Shown here: positions 24,170 to 36,600 of the stretch, piece by piece
Layout of the letters: each line of letters begins with the position of its first letter
How positions within the stretch are numbered: position 1 is the first letter of the stretch
From: Tipula vernalis
Taxonomy: Eukaryota > Arthropoda > Insecta > Diptera > Tipulidae
Direction: 5' to 3'
Assembly: GCA_958295665.1 (NCBI GenBank)
Contig: OY282560.1
Location: 24,201,653 to 24,265,652 of the forward strand
DNA length: 64,000 bases
Program-made: the position numbers and the translations under genes
The notes under the pieces: model-generated
Databases searched by the model: none
Seen by the model: the letters and a program-made list of their open reading frames with translations, nothing else
What the model was told of the DNA's origin: nothing

Positions 24170-25671
24170 CAGAATCAAAATAATGCCTTTGTTCATATTG
24201 AGTTTACTAAACAATGTATAACATTTGTTCGGGAGCGTCAGCAGCTAATCTTCTGTATAACCTGACTAGTTTTTCATATCAGCCCGGACTCTATTTTGAA
24301 TACACAGGAAACGTGCAGTTTACAAATAACCAATGGGAGATCATTGTATATTTTACCATGACAACTTATCACAACGAGCTAAGTTAAGCACCACGGCAAA
24401 AATTACAGATGAAAAAGAGGTGCTATCAATATAGTAGGAAATATAGCAAGCGGTCTATTCGGGATACTAGGCAATCGTGATGCAGAACATTATGAGCAGG
24501 AAACAGAAAAAAGCTAGGAGAATCAGGAGTATTTACTAAAGCTCATAAAAAATCAGACATCTATTGCAGATGCCACCCTCAGTCTGCTTAAGAAAAACGA
24601 GACAGAAATGATTTAGCATTGCAAGATATTTAATCAGCAAGTAAATGAGCATTTGAACGATCTCAACAACATTCACAATATGGCAATTCAGGCCTTGATG
24701 TCAATATTGAAATTTAAAGAGATTCAACAGAATTTAATTGAAGCAGTTCTAGATACTCACAATAAGGTAGTTAGTACTGCCATTTTAACACCACCACAGT
24801 TAGCAGAGGAAATCAACAAAATAACACAGCACTTGCCACCAGATGTAGTTCTGCTAGGATATCAGGACCCTGATCAAATAATAACCGTATATCAACTGAT
24901 ATCTTGCAAGGGACGTCTGAATGGACAATATGTTAGGAAGGAAAAATATCAATTGTTTAAGCCTTTATCATTCCCAACATCAAATGCATCGTGATCAGTA
25001 CTACATGCTATCCAGCTATGAGTTCCATCATTGCAAGCTCATTGAAGCTTGCTGTATCTACATACTTCAGCATCCAATGCTTACTGTTTATTTCAACAAT
25101 ACTATTTGTTAGCTTCAATTGTTAATCTCAACGAAAACAAATAATTGCGCAACAGCGAAACAAAAGGCAGACAAGTCACAAATCAAGTGGGTCAAACTTA
25201 GGAACAATAACTGGTTGTTTTCATCGCAACATCCACAACCAGCCATTATAATTTGTGGTGAAGACGTGACTACGTTAACCATTCCAATAAACGGAAAGAT
25301 TTCACTCAAGGAAGAGTACACATTGAAAGTTGGATTAATTACACTAAAAAGTCACAAAACCATCAAAAGCAGAGTAGATTTATCATTCCTACCAGCAGTC
25401 AATCTATCGACCAATTGAACGACCCTCTACAATACAACTATTCTTCAGGAAGTTCCAAATGAAGGAGAATTTACTGTTCTCCACAAGAAAATAGCTGAAA
25501 TTCAAGATGCTAGTGTAAATGTATCAAAGCATGATGTGCACCACTACGCAGTGACATATATCATAGTTGGATTTATCCTAATAGGCGTGATAGCATACCT
25601 ATGTAAGGTCAGAAGAAGAGCGCCAAGGCAAAATGACTACAGGCTAGAGGCTCCAGCAGCTACCGGATAGA
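24170..25671 (+). pseudogene. env: BEL-2 env relic
   Basis: The region after pol has the layout of the env-like third gene of roo-type BEL elements, whose product resembles baculovirus F-type envelope proteins. Seen here: a block near 24420 with G-A-I-N-I-V-G-N-I-A-S-G-L-F-G, the glycine-rich stretch typical of that family; a helical middle section at 24653-24994; and a hydrophobic span near 25553-25600 (T-Y-I-I-V-G-F-I-L-I-G-V-I-A-Y) followed by a short basic tail, like a membrane anchor. Several stops and shifts break it, so no product is expected. Assignment rests on position and these short blocks. Confidence 0.65.
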
Positions 25672-25714
25672 GATGTTAACTCAGCGCTATGCCATACAAA
25701 TCAATACATCCTGC

Positions 25715-26622
25715 CGGATCTGCTCGAAAAAGCTCAGTTTCGAGTCTATAAAGATTCCTAAATATTTTAATTGCGGCTTTGTTTCGATCACCTCATTGCC
25801 AACCCACATCGGGAGAGATGTTTGGATTCTCTTTTTGGTTAGTACCGTAATCTCAGTTTTGCTGAGAGCTGAGGCCAGTCCGTGTTCCTCCATCCAGCCA
25901 TTTATGGCCCTCATAGCCTGGTTTAACTTCAGCTGTGCCTGTTTGGTGTCCCGCGCAGCAACGAGTACTGCAACGTCATCCGCATAGCCCACGAGATGGG
26001 TTTCATCGGGCATCTCCTCTCGAAGTAGCTCGTCATAAAAGGCATTCCAGAGATCGGGTCCTAGGATCAACACCTGAACTGCTCCAGCTGTGACCTGCAT
26101 TTCTCGCTGTCCCTCCTCCGTTTCGTATGTGAGGGTGCGATTTTAGAAGTAATCTTCCAGCATCCTTTGGAGGTATCGTGGTATGCGGAATTGGTGCTCC
26201 AATGCGTCTAGCAAATCACACCATCTGGCGGTGTTGTACGCATTTCTCACGTCCAGCGTTACTAGGAGGGCAATGCAACTCGAGAAGTGGTTATAGTTCT
26301 CCGCTCTCCTTACGGCTTCCGTGATCTCTTGAACTGCGTCTATCGTGGAGAGGCCCCGCCTGAATCCGTACTGCCTAGGTGAAAGGTCTACTGCAGATCT
26401 AATCGCGGCCGTGAGTCTCTCCCTAATTAATTTCTCTAATAGTTTAAGTGCCGTGTCGAGCATACACAGCGGCCGGTAGGATGAGGGCAGCTCAGGGTCG
26501 CCTTTACCCTTCTCCAATACCAGCCGCGCATTTTTCCATCTAGTACTAAACACTCCCTCCGTCAAACAAGCATTTAACATTGATAGCATGAGTTCGGGAT
26601 CCTGCTGGAAGACGATTTTCAA
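25715..26622 (-). pseudogene. R1-like LINE reverse transcriptase
   Basis: RT fingers and palm with L-P-S-S-Y-R-P-L-C-M-L-D-T, the Q-Y-G-F-R-R-G-L-S-T block, L-D-V-R-N-A-Y-N-T-A and the catalytic V-G-Y-A-D-D-V-A near 25985. The frame shifts between 26143 and 26100: two open pieces are separated by about 40 bp that include stops. The region after K-Y-L-G-I-F-I-D ends abruptly. It would synthesise cDNA at the nicked target in an intact element. Confidence 0.87.
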
Positions 26623-26683
26623 TACCTCATTGGGTATTCCGTCCGGGCCCGGCGTTTTTTTGTTTTTTAGCGAGAGTATCGCT

Positions 26684-27880
26684 TTATCGAGTTCTGCCTC
26701 TGAAAATGACGGGACCTCTTGTGGCTCTTTCCCTCAGCGGGTGACTGGGGAAAAGGGATTTCACAATATACTCCGCAGTTCCGGCATCCATCTCGCGTGT
26801 TGGTTTCTGGGCTCCTAGCTTCTGGATCACTAGCTGGTAACCCAGTCCCCATGGGTTTCCGTCGATGTCCCCTATTAGTTGTTTCCAACATCGGGCTTTG
26901 CTGTTCTTTATCATCCGGCGTAGTAGCTTTTTTGCGGATTTATGTTCAGCGGATAGCCGGTTAACTTCGGTACGGTCTGTTGCTCGCTGAGCTTTCCGCC
27001 GGCTTGCTAAACATGTCTTACGTGCTGCCGCGATTTCTGCTGTCCACCAATATGCAGAAGGCTTCCCGTGGCGTGGTTTCCTCTTTGACATGGATGCCTC
27101 ACATGCCGAGCCAATGAAACCCAAAGTAGAAGCTACCACCGCCTCGGCCGCAGCTCTTCCGTTCATACCTGAGCTACTTTCTGCTATCTGCCGCCTACCT
27201 TTCGTAAGTTCCTCCATGAACCGCTGCACATCCAGCCTTTGCAGGTTCCACCTGTGAGGTTTACCCGGCGTGTCAATCCGCTGTCTTCTGCCAACCTCAA
27301 ATTGGATGTATTGGTGGTCACTGCCGCAATAATCCTCTATAACCATCCAGTTATGGGTGTGCAGAACTAGGGCCTCCGATGCGAGGGTGATATCTGGTAT
27401 CGTCTCTGTATACCCTGGTCGGCGAAAGGTTGTCACAGAGCCGCTATTCAGCACCAAGAGTCCTGCTCTGGCGGCCATCTCCAGAATGAGTCTACCTCTT
27501 GTGCCGGGGTTTGGCCTCCCCCACTCGAGTGCTCTCGCGTTGAAATCTCCGGCCATCACCAAATGCCCAGACATTGCGGCTATCTCGTCCTCCAGAGCAT
27601 CCAGCTTTGCTCCAAACTCTGCGATTCTTTCATTCGGGGTGAAGTAGCAACTTACGTAGGTTATACCTGCTGCTTTCACCAAGACGAAGCCCCTTCCTGC
27701 TCCATGATATTTGGCGAAAACTTCACCGCTAGGTATCCATATTGCCGCTGTACCGAGCAAGTCAGCGTACCATCCTGTGGATTGCTTATCTCGGTACTGT
27801 TCGCTTAGCATAAGCAACTCGACCCCTTTTTCCACTACCAGCTGATGCAAGAGTTGGTCAGCCGTTTTGCTCCTATTCAT
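26684..27880 (-). pseudogene. R1-like LINE endonuclease and linker
   Basis: About 398 open codons. Residues 1-200 form an APE-type endonuclease: L-M-L-S-E-Q-Y-R near residue 25 (proline of the usual S-E-P replaced by Q), V-M-A-G-D-F-N-A-R-A near residue 108, D-I-T-L-A and finally G-S-D-H-Q-Y-I. Residues 200-390 are the linker to RT. R1-clade enzymes nick specific targets, often rDNA, but here the element lies in a retrotransposon, so target specificity cannot be read off. A frameshift near 26690 separates it from RT. Confidence 0.88.
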
Positions 27881-27899
27881 ATTCCCTTACAGAATACGG

Positions 27900-28730
27900 G
27901 TCATTTTCGGCTCTTGACCGCCTGTAGTGTCTCCTGGTATACTTGGCACTTGCCGGAACCCGGGAAATGATTTAGCTGTGCCTGCTCAATTCCCCTATCA
28001 TTGCACAATATACAATTTGCCGCGGCGGTACACCCTCTTGCCTTGTGACCGACAGCGAGATATTTGTAGCACAGTTTGCTTCAATCTGGACCTGTGCAAT
28101 TCTTAGCCTTATGGCCATATCCCAAGCACCTGAAACATCGTGTGACAACGATCCTTTCCCGCACTCTGCAATATACTCAGCCTATCTTCAACCTCCCTTC
28201 ATTGAGTATTTTGGCTGCCCACTTCTCCTCTATCTCTGTGATAGCCACTTGCTGTGCCCTAAATCCAGGGAAGTGGTTGACTTTAATCGGGCCCGCCTCT
28301 GGGATTTCCCTTTTTAAAGCCGCCACAACTTCCTGAATAGCGGTGAAGCCGTTTAGGTCGCGAATCTCCACCGACACCTTTGGCTCTAGAGTTAGGATCG
28401 TTGCCTGGTCTCCCAAGGCGTGTCTCAGCGCACCACAACATCCCTCTTTGTTTTTTGAATTTCGGTCCTAATTCCAGGAGGACGGCACCTGCTCTGGTCT
28501 GCCGGATTGTCTGAACCACCACCTCTGTTTCCTCGGGATTTACCTTTGCCACGCATATCCGCTAGCACTTGTGCGTAAGTCTTTCCTTCCGCTGGCCTTA
28601 TTATAAGCGCCTCATGTCGGAACCTACGACGCTTCCCACGCCTTTTTCTCATCCTTTTTTGTGCGTCCTCGCGTTCGTCATTGGGTCTGCTATTTTCCGG
28701 CCCATTACACTCAGCTGCCTTTGCTTTCAT
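27900..28730 (-). pseudogene. R1-like LINE ORF1 (Gag-like) with zinc knuckles
   Basis: Starts with a basic region (R-K-R-R-G-K-R-R-R-F near residue 30) and passes through three frames at 28730-28425, 28552-28283 and 28416-28177. It ends in CCHC knuckles at about 28130-27950: C-F-R-C-L-G-Y-G-H-K-A-K-N-C, then C-Y-K-Y-L-A-V-G-H-K-A-R-G-C in which the second cysteine is tyrosine, then a third starting C-I-L-C-N. Triple knuckles are typical of R1-clade ORF1, which packages element RNA. Several frameshifts disable it. Confidence 0.8.
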
Positions 28731-28930
28731 GTTTTACCGTCTCCTCTCCCTCCAGGACTGCTGGTTTTCCCATAAAGCTTTCCCCGCTCCTTCCGGTGTT
28801 TGGATCTCATCCCTAATCTCTTTCTCCTGTAGCTCCTTAGCTTTAGGGGTATCGGGAGACACCAGTTTTCCTTTGCTCTTCCTATATTTTTTATTGTTAG
28901 CAGTTTACAAAAAATAATATCAATATATTT

Positions 28931-29156
28931 CATTGTCAGCAGTTTTTACCTATAAATTTGTACAAATTACATTAAATATATAATTAATGTACAATTAGCA
29001 TATTTTTATAGTGTTGTTGTAAAAGGTATATTATTTTTTTGTATATAAGAAAGAACGCAAACAAATAAAATTTAGTGTTTATAAGTAAACTCAACAAGAA
29101 GTTATTTTTGTCCAGCACTGACCAACGGTAAGCGGAAACTAACGTTGAATCAAACA
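28931..29156 (+). repeat. BEL-2 3' LTR remnant
   Basis: Ends with taacgttgaatcaaaca, as does the sequence before the BEL-2 primer-binding site. Upstream similarity to the 5' side is patchy. Its start is hidden by the R1-like LINE. Confidence 0.55.
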
Positions 29157-31428
29157 TTCCATTTATGGATCAACCGCGTCTGTAACGGCTTTGGTAAACA
29201 AGCAAATCTTTACACCATAAAAAAGTATCCGAATAGTTGGCTTTATCAGCAAACGGAGTTGTAGAGGTGGCATTATAAAAATAAATGTCTACCAGTTATT
29301 TGAAAGTGCTTGAAGAATACTTTCATTTAAATACAAAAAATGTTTTTCTTTTGGGGCTATTTAAATGGTCTGTTTTAGGTAGAATGTGGCAATCAACATA
29401 ATTTTAATTTAGTTTTTTTGACATTCTACTTCTTTCATTTCCACGTTTTGTGATAATTTACTCCTAAAATTTAGTTTTAGGCGAACTAAATATAAAGTAC
29501 AATAACTAAAAAATTTATCCGTATGGTAAAATAACAAGAAAACCCTTTATCATTAAAATAGGAACATGACATAACGAAATGTAATTTCATGGTATAAATG
29601 AATTAAGTTAGAATATCTTGAAGAAATATGAATATTATGGTGCTTTTTTACCCAAATAAAACAAAAAAAATCGCTAATCTAACTCAAAATTGAATAAGTA
29701 AACCGCAATTAAAAAGTTAAAACGATAAAAAACTTAGAAAAGAAAAATGTGCAAAAAATATCTTTCAACTTTTATATTAAATTGTTTAGTTTTTATCAAA
29801 ATTCATTATTTCTGTGCAGAAGTAAAATTAGCAACATTTGTAAAAACCATACGTGTATACGACTAAGTACTATAGTGGAAGAAAAGATAAAACAAATTAA
29901 TTTTCTATTTTATACTTAGATAAGTGAAAAACTGACCACCAATGTTGTTCTAAACAATAACAACAAAACGAAGGTAAAAAAAGTTGATAATTTCAGATAA
30001 GAGCTGGTATTAATAAATGAGGTGGAAATTTATGATGTATGTATAGGGAGTAGCATAATTCATATGCATTTCTTATCTTGCTCAAAATTTTATCTAAATT
30101 ATAAATTATAACCTTCTTACTTAATACCAAGTAAGATGAGGGTCAAACAAAGGCAGTGTATCACAATTAAATATTGTTGTTACAAAAACAACAATTAGTA
30201 GGAAGGTGGATAAAATAATGTTATATAATAAAGCCAACATATAATATAATCCATTTTGATTTTCCTGTTTGCAAAACACAATAAATTTAAATTAACACTT
30301 CCCACAATGAATGTACCTTGGGTGGTTTTTACTATTACTACGTGTAGTTTTTATCTTTTTCATGTTTTTCCACAAGAGTTCAAAACAACTGATTTTTTTA
30401 CAGACTACGGGAATGGATTTTCCGTTTTGTTACTCGTATATCCTATTTCCTATAATCTACACAGTTGGTTGTATTCTGGATTAAAATATAATTTCCACAC
30501 AAATATGAATACGACATAGAAAGAAGAAAGTTGTTTAGAAGCTTTTTTAATGTAATAGTATGCAAGTTTTGATGATGTGTGCAATGATTGCATATAAACT
30601 TAAATTTTCGTTTCGTATATTTAAGTGAAAAAATTAAAACTTTTGTCATAACTGAAAGTTTTTCTTTTAATCATAAGCTTTTAAATTTATAAAACCATTA
30701 TTTTTTTTTTATTACCGAGAATTTTATCGTTATAAGTTTTCTGGTTCCATATATAATGAATTCTTTTAAAACGACATATCGATCCAGACATTTTAATTTT
30801 TTAATTATACAACCTCAATCGATCGATAAAAAAAAATTACTATACATACTAATTACGTTCAAAACACCAAGTGTCACGAAAATGTATTCCACACCAAGTA
30901 AATAAATTTACGACATAAAATATTTGAAATGCAAATATACGAGAACTCGCATTGGTTTGGGCTAAAAATTATTTTGTTGTCTGCCTATTTAAATACTCGT
31001 ACAAACATACATATCTAAATTAATTAAATACAATTTTTATTAAATTACAAATAGAATTTAATTACACATTTTTTTGTTGTATTGTATTTTACACATTTTC
31101 AATGTACGTACATAATATGCAATGTACATATGTAATTAATTATTTATAAAAATTAAATAAAAGTGTCACATATAAATGTGTAAAAATATTTAATGGTGCT
31201 TGTAATTGAATACATTTCTAGTTTGTTGTGTTTACATTGTAAAATGTAAAATAATTATATTGTTTTGTTAAATTATAAATGTTTATTCTACTTGGTTCAT
31301 CATTTTTGCTTCTATTTATATAGACTAGGAACTTCTGCAAATATAAAGCTTTGACCAACTTTAAATAACACTCGTCTATAGTTCCAAATTCAAAATATTC
31401 TGAAGCAAAAGGCTTGAGGAGATCATCT
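29157..31428. other. AT-rich spacer, no gene seen
   Basis: Short frames only, including an 87-codon frame at 30256-30519 with no recognisable domain. No supported RNA gene or repeat. Confidence 0.5.
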
Positions 31429-33490
31429 TGTTACGCGACTCTATGTGCGGCCAACACGTTCTGGTTGGATAGTACTCAGTGGATAATGGGAGGTTCGTTG
31501 CCGCAATACTTACTGTGAGACGCTACAAAAACTTACGTTTTGAAATTCGAAATGAAAAATAATGACAAAAAAACATAGGTTCACTAATGACTCACGAATC
31601 GATACACCACCATCATTAAATTAAAAGAAATTATTCCATGTTAATTATGAACATAAAACTAACGCCTAAAGTTGCGATAGGAAATAGTGGTTTTCTAATC
31701 TCTAATTAATCAATAATAATTATAATAAAAATATAAAAAAAATGAGAAAGATTAATACGCTGTCAAAAAGGCGTATATTTATATAAGATAAAAAACTCAC
31801 CCGTAAAATTTCCAAGGGTACCTACCCGTGGCTCCTCTTACGATGGTATTTCTGAAAAAAAAAATCTGGTGCCAACACACTCACTTACACACACAATTTT
31901 GTATTTACTTTTGAATTTAATTTACGTTAGTTTTTTTTTTTAAATATGTTTAAGAAAATATTCTAAGAAATGCAAATAAAAAAATGGAGGTGTGGCCAAC
32001 ACACGACTTTCTTTTACGAACAGAGAATTTTGCAAAATTTTATTGTTTTTTATAATTTTTAAATTTTTTTTTTTTAAATTTTTTTTTTATTTATATTTGT
32101 TTTTAATTTTTGGAAACATTTTATCTGAATTGGTTTTTTGTAAACCTTATACTTTTTAAGATATTTGCAAAATAAATTTTCTGGACCAAGGGAGTGGCCA
32201 CTTCCGGTTAACCGATTTGGAGTAAAATTCACTGGGACCTCCCAATTTATCAAAAAAGCTTAAATCTGAAGTTTCAGTTCGATTGGTTAAACCATCTGGG
32301 CTGTAGAGAGAACACAGACAGACTGACAGACTGACAGACTGACAGACTGACAGACTGACAGACTGACAGACTGACAGACTGACAGACTGACAGACTGACA
32401 GACTGACAGACTGACAGACTGACAGACTGACAGACTGACAGACTGACAGACTGACAGACTGGCAGACTGACAGACTGACAGACTGACAGACTGACAGACT
32501 GACAGACTGACAGACTGACAGACTGACAGACTGACAGACTGACAGACTGACAGACTGACAGACTGACAGACTGACAGACTGACAGACTGACAGACTGACA
32601 GACTGACAGACTGACAGACTGACAGACTGACAGACTGACAGACTGACAGACTGACAGACTGACAGACTGACAGACTGACAGACTGACAGACTGACAGACT
32701 GACAGACTGACAGACTGACAGACTGACAGACTGACAGACTGACAGACTGACAGACTGACAGACTGACAGACTGACAGACTGACAGACTGACAGACTGACA
32801 GACTGACAGACTGACAGACTGACAGACTGACAGACTGACAGACTGACAGACTGACAGACTGACAGACTGACAGACTGACAGACTGACAGACTGACAGACT
32901 GACAGACTGACAGACTGACAGACTGACAGACTGACAGACTGACAGACTGACAGACTGACAGACTGACAGACTGACAGTATGACAGACTGACAGACTGACA
33001 GACTGACAGACTGACAGACTGACAGACTGACAGACTGTAAGACAGACAGACAGACACCATTTCGAAACCCACTTTTTCGGACTCAGGGGACCTCAAAACA
33101 GATAAATCTCTAAAAATCTCAAGGTCAAAAATTTTCATGATTACTATACTTTATTTTACTAGAGTAAAAGAAAGTAATAAAAATAAAGAAAAACCACAAT
33201 AGAAAGTAGTTAATCTAAATTAAATAGATTATTCACAGCACAGCCATTGTAAGCACATTCCCGCTATTTTTAAATATTTTTTTTTTTTTTTGTTGATTTC
33301 ACCACTACTTCTCTAGGTTAACAATCCATGTAGCTGTGAAAGTAGGGTGATAATTTGGGATTTTCAGGTCTATCCATATAACCTGAGGCCCCGCTAGCTC
33401 CCTTTCAACCCACGGAATATACCGACAAGGATTTATATTTTACGGCACTATTCAACTGATCTGATTTCCAAAGGAAAAGAAAAATAAATT
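31429..33490 (+). repeat. Left arm of a long inverted repeat
   Basis: Sequence starting TTGTTACGCGACTCTATGTG recurs in inverted orientation ending at 48150. The match covers 31429-31977 and 33180-33356 against 47359-48150, and 33345-33490 against 41763-41893. The arms look about 90% identical. The part from about 31978 to 33180, with the octamer array, has no counterpart on the right. Confidence 0.85.
32314..33056. repeat. Octamer minisatellite (GACAGACT)n
   Basis: About 90 near-perfect copies of an 8-bp unit, with only a few variants (ggcagact at 32461, gacagtat near 32975). Read on the minus strand it gives a long repeated S-V-C-Q-S-V-S-L frame, which is a by-product of the repeat and not a gene. 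Confidence 0.98.
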
Positions 33491-33662
33491 GATCGTTTTT
33501 GTCGGAAATAATTTATGCATCGTCGTATTTTTTTATAATTTTTTGATTAGGTTATTTCAGGTGGCGAGGCGATCACATTCGGAAGCGATGATGTCTCAAA
33601 GCTCAGGAGCCCACAAAAATCATTCGTCGATGCATAAATTATTTCCGACAAAAACGATCAAT
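33488..33662. repeat. 38-bp inverted repeat around a 99-bp spacer
   Basis: Arms at 33488-33525 and 33625-33662 match at 37 of 38 positions (attgatcgtttttgtcgg and onward). The pair sits exactly between the inner end of the long left arm and the truncated start of the Ty3/gypsy pol frame. Confidence 0.9.
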
Positions 33663-36600
33663 GGTTAAACATTGCGTGTCAGCAATTATTAAATCGATGT
33701 CATCTACTGATCCCAGACTAAAAGCGCAAGTTACTATAGCCTCAACACAAATGTATAGGCTTTTAGATACCGGAGCGTCAATAAGCGTATTAGGCAAAGG
33801 TTCCTTAAAGTTTTTACATACCCTTAATATGAGGTACAATAAATTGAATTCCAGTATTTCAACAGCTGACGGTACTTGAAATACAATTTTAGGCTATGTG
33901 ACCTTACCGGTGGCGTTCGGTGAAGACACCAAAAATATTAAGTTCTGCATTGTTCCTTCATTGAAAATTCCTGTTTATCTGGGCATTGATTTTTGGAATA
34001 CATTCAACATTGCACCAAAACTGTCTATTGATGAGATGTTAGAGGTTAATCCAGAAGACGACAAAATGCACGTACTAAGACCGGAAGACAAAGCCAGATT
34101 AATTAAAACCATAGCTCTTTTTCCGTCATTCGAAAAAGATGGCCTGGGTAAAACGACCAAACATTGTCACGAAATAGAGGTTATCCCCGGGTGCAAACCC
34201 ATTAAACAGCGCTATTATCCTATCTCACCAGCGATACAAAAGGCGATCTCTATGACGAAATCGATAGGATGCTAAAGTTGGATGTCATCGAGGTTAGTAA
34301 AAGCTCCTAGAGTTCACCGGTTACGCTGGTTAAAAAATCAAACGGGAAAAGTCGATTGTGTCTGGATGCCAGAAAATTGAACTTGGTCACGGTGAAAGAT
34401 GCCTATCCCCTCCCTATCATCGACGGACTTTTAGGACGATTAACTGAGACAAAACACATTACGGGACTGGACTTAAAGGATGTATTCTGGCAGATATCGC
34501 TTGCAGAATCTGCCAGAGACAAGACAGCATTTACTGTACCAGGGCGGCCGCTCTATCAGTTTAAAGTGATGCCGTTTGGGTTGTGTAATGCAGCCCAGTC
34601 TATGTGCCGCTTAATGCATAAGGTAATACCACATGAATTGCATGATTATATCTTTATTTATTTAGATGAATTATTGATCATTAGCGGCACATTGGAACGG
34701 CATTTTGAACTGTTAGAGTTGGTTGCGGACTTTTTACGGACTTTTAACTTTTGACTTACCGGTACCGACAAACGTTAGACAGACAAGGCGACTTCTTGGT
34801 ATGGCGGGATGGTATCGCCGTTTTATAAGCAACTACTCAGCAGTGACAGCTCCAATAAGTGATTGTCTTAAGAAGGTTCGATTTCAGTGGACTTCTGGGC
34901 ATTCGAATATTTAAAAAAATGTTTGACTTCAGCTCCCATCTTAACCAATCCTTCATTTGATGAGCCGTTTTTAATTAGATGCGATGCAAGTACGATGGGA
35001 GTAGGAGCTTTTCTGTTCCAAAAGGATAAGGAGGACAACGAAAAACCAATTGCTTACATGTCCCAAAAGTTAAATAAAGCGCCGAAAAATTATTCCATCA
35101 CCGTGTTAGAGTGTTTGGCGGCAATACTCGCCATTAACAAATTTCGCCCGTATATTGAAGGATATAAATTCACTCTAATTACAGACCATGCCAGCCTAAA
35201 GTGGCTGATGAATCAACGGGACTTAAGTGGTAGGCTTGCGAGGTAAAGCCTTAAGCTTCAAGGATACAAGTTTTCGATTGAGCATCAGAGGGGGAGAGAT
35301 AATGTCGTTCCGGACACTTTATCAAGAATATACTGTGACTCTATCGAAGAGATCAACAGCAGTATTCCAAAAGTTTTAGAACAAGTGAAAGGAAATACCA
35401 CAGAATTGGAAGATAACGAATATTCCAAATTAAGAGAAAATATTATTGCAAGCCCTAATACTTTCCCAGCGTTTAGGATACATGAAAACCAAATATTTAT
35501 TCGATTAGAACCGAAAAGAACGGATGATCTATCGGACTTGTCTGTGTGGAAAAAGTGGATTCCAGTCGGGATGCGTGAACATTTAATTAAGGAACATCAT
35601 GTTGACCCTATGTCGGCATATTGCGGGATAGCGAAAACACTTGAGAAATTAAGAAGATTTTATTTTTGGCCTTCAATGGCAAAACAAGTGAATGAATATG
35701 TATCAAAATGTGTTATTTGTAAGACTACCAAACCACAAAACTATGTAACACGTCCGCCAATGGGAAAACTGTTTGATATTGAGAGACCTTGGGAGAGACT
35801 GTATGTCGACCTTTTAGGCCCATATCGTAGATCAAGCCAGGGAAAAACAATGATCTTAATAGTTGTAGATCACTTAACAAAATTCGTTCTGTTAAAAGCC
35901 CTCAGCAAAGGAACCGCGCCACAAATCAACGAATTCTTAAAAAATGATGTTTTTTGTATGTTTGGAGTACCTCACACTATCCACTCGGACAACGGTAGCC
36001 AATTTAAAAGTATTGAATATAAAAACCTTTTATATGAATTCGGTATTACTGATTACGAGCGAGTGAACCGCTCGATTCTTTTTGCCATTCGTTCATACGT
36101 TGCTGAAAAACACACTTCGTGGGACAAGCACTTGTGTGAAATTGCGTCGGCTTTAAGAAATGGGGTGCATGAAACAATAAAAAACTCTCCCCACTTTTTA
36201 TTGTTCGGTTACCACAAGATCAACCACGGCCACAACTATAAGATACTACAGCAACTAGGTGAATTATCTGAAGGAGAGATATTATTATCATTACCTGATA
36301 GGCTGCAACTTATTCATAGCAGAGCAAAAATTCAAATTGCCCAAGCTTACGAGAAAAGCTCCAAAAGATACAACCTCAGAACTAGACCTGTCAAATTTCA
36401 AATAAATCAAAAGGTATTTGTGCGTACTCATCCGCAGAGCGATTCCGCAAAGAAATTTTGTGCAAAGTTTGCTCCCCAATTCATCGAGGGAACTGTAAGT
36501 AAGAAGATTGGGAATGTTATGTACGAGATTAAAGATACGTCGAATAAGGTTATATGAGTTTTCCATGCGAAGGATGTTCGGAAATAATAAACAGCCCTGT

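Larger units (their letters stand above)
25715..28930 (-). mobile_element. R1-clade LINE, 3' truncated
   Basis: Minus-strand non-LTR retrotransposon with a Gag-like ORF1 with zinc knuckles, an AP-type endonuclease and a reverse transcriptase with Y-A-D-D. It stops inside the RT thumb region near 25715, where the reading departs from the family, and joins BEL-2 sequence. The other end lies near 28930, next to the BEL-2 3' LTR remnant. Its GC content is clearly higher than that of its surroundings, suggesting a separate origin. Loss of the 3' half is unusual for a LINE, because these are normally truncated at the 5' end. Confidence 0.85.

Noticed and set aside
27357..28917. Plus-strand frames of 78-96 codons over the R1-like LINE
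   Set aside because: Antisense to clear endonuclease and ORF1 motifs in GC-richer DNA; shadows.
30256..30519. 87-codon frame in spacer
   Set aside because: No motif, unremarkable length for a region with few stops; not called as a gene.
32314..33056. CRISPR-like array
   Set aside because: Units are contiguous 8-mers without spacers; this is a minisatellite in a eukaryotic genome.
32287..33138. 283-codon minus-strand frame of repeated S-V-C-Q-S-V-S-L
   Set aside because: Produced entirely by the 8-bp minisatellite, whose 24-base super-period keeps a frame open. Not a gene.
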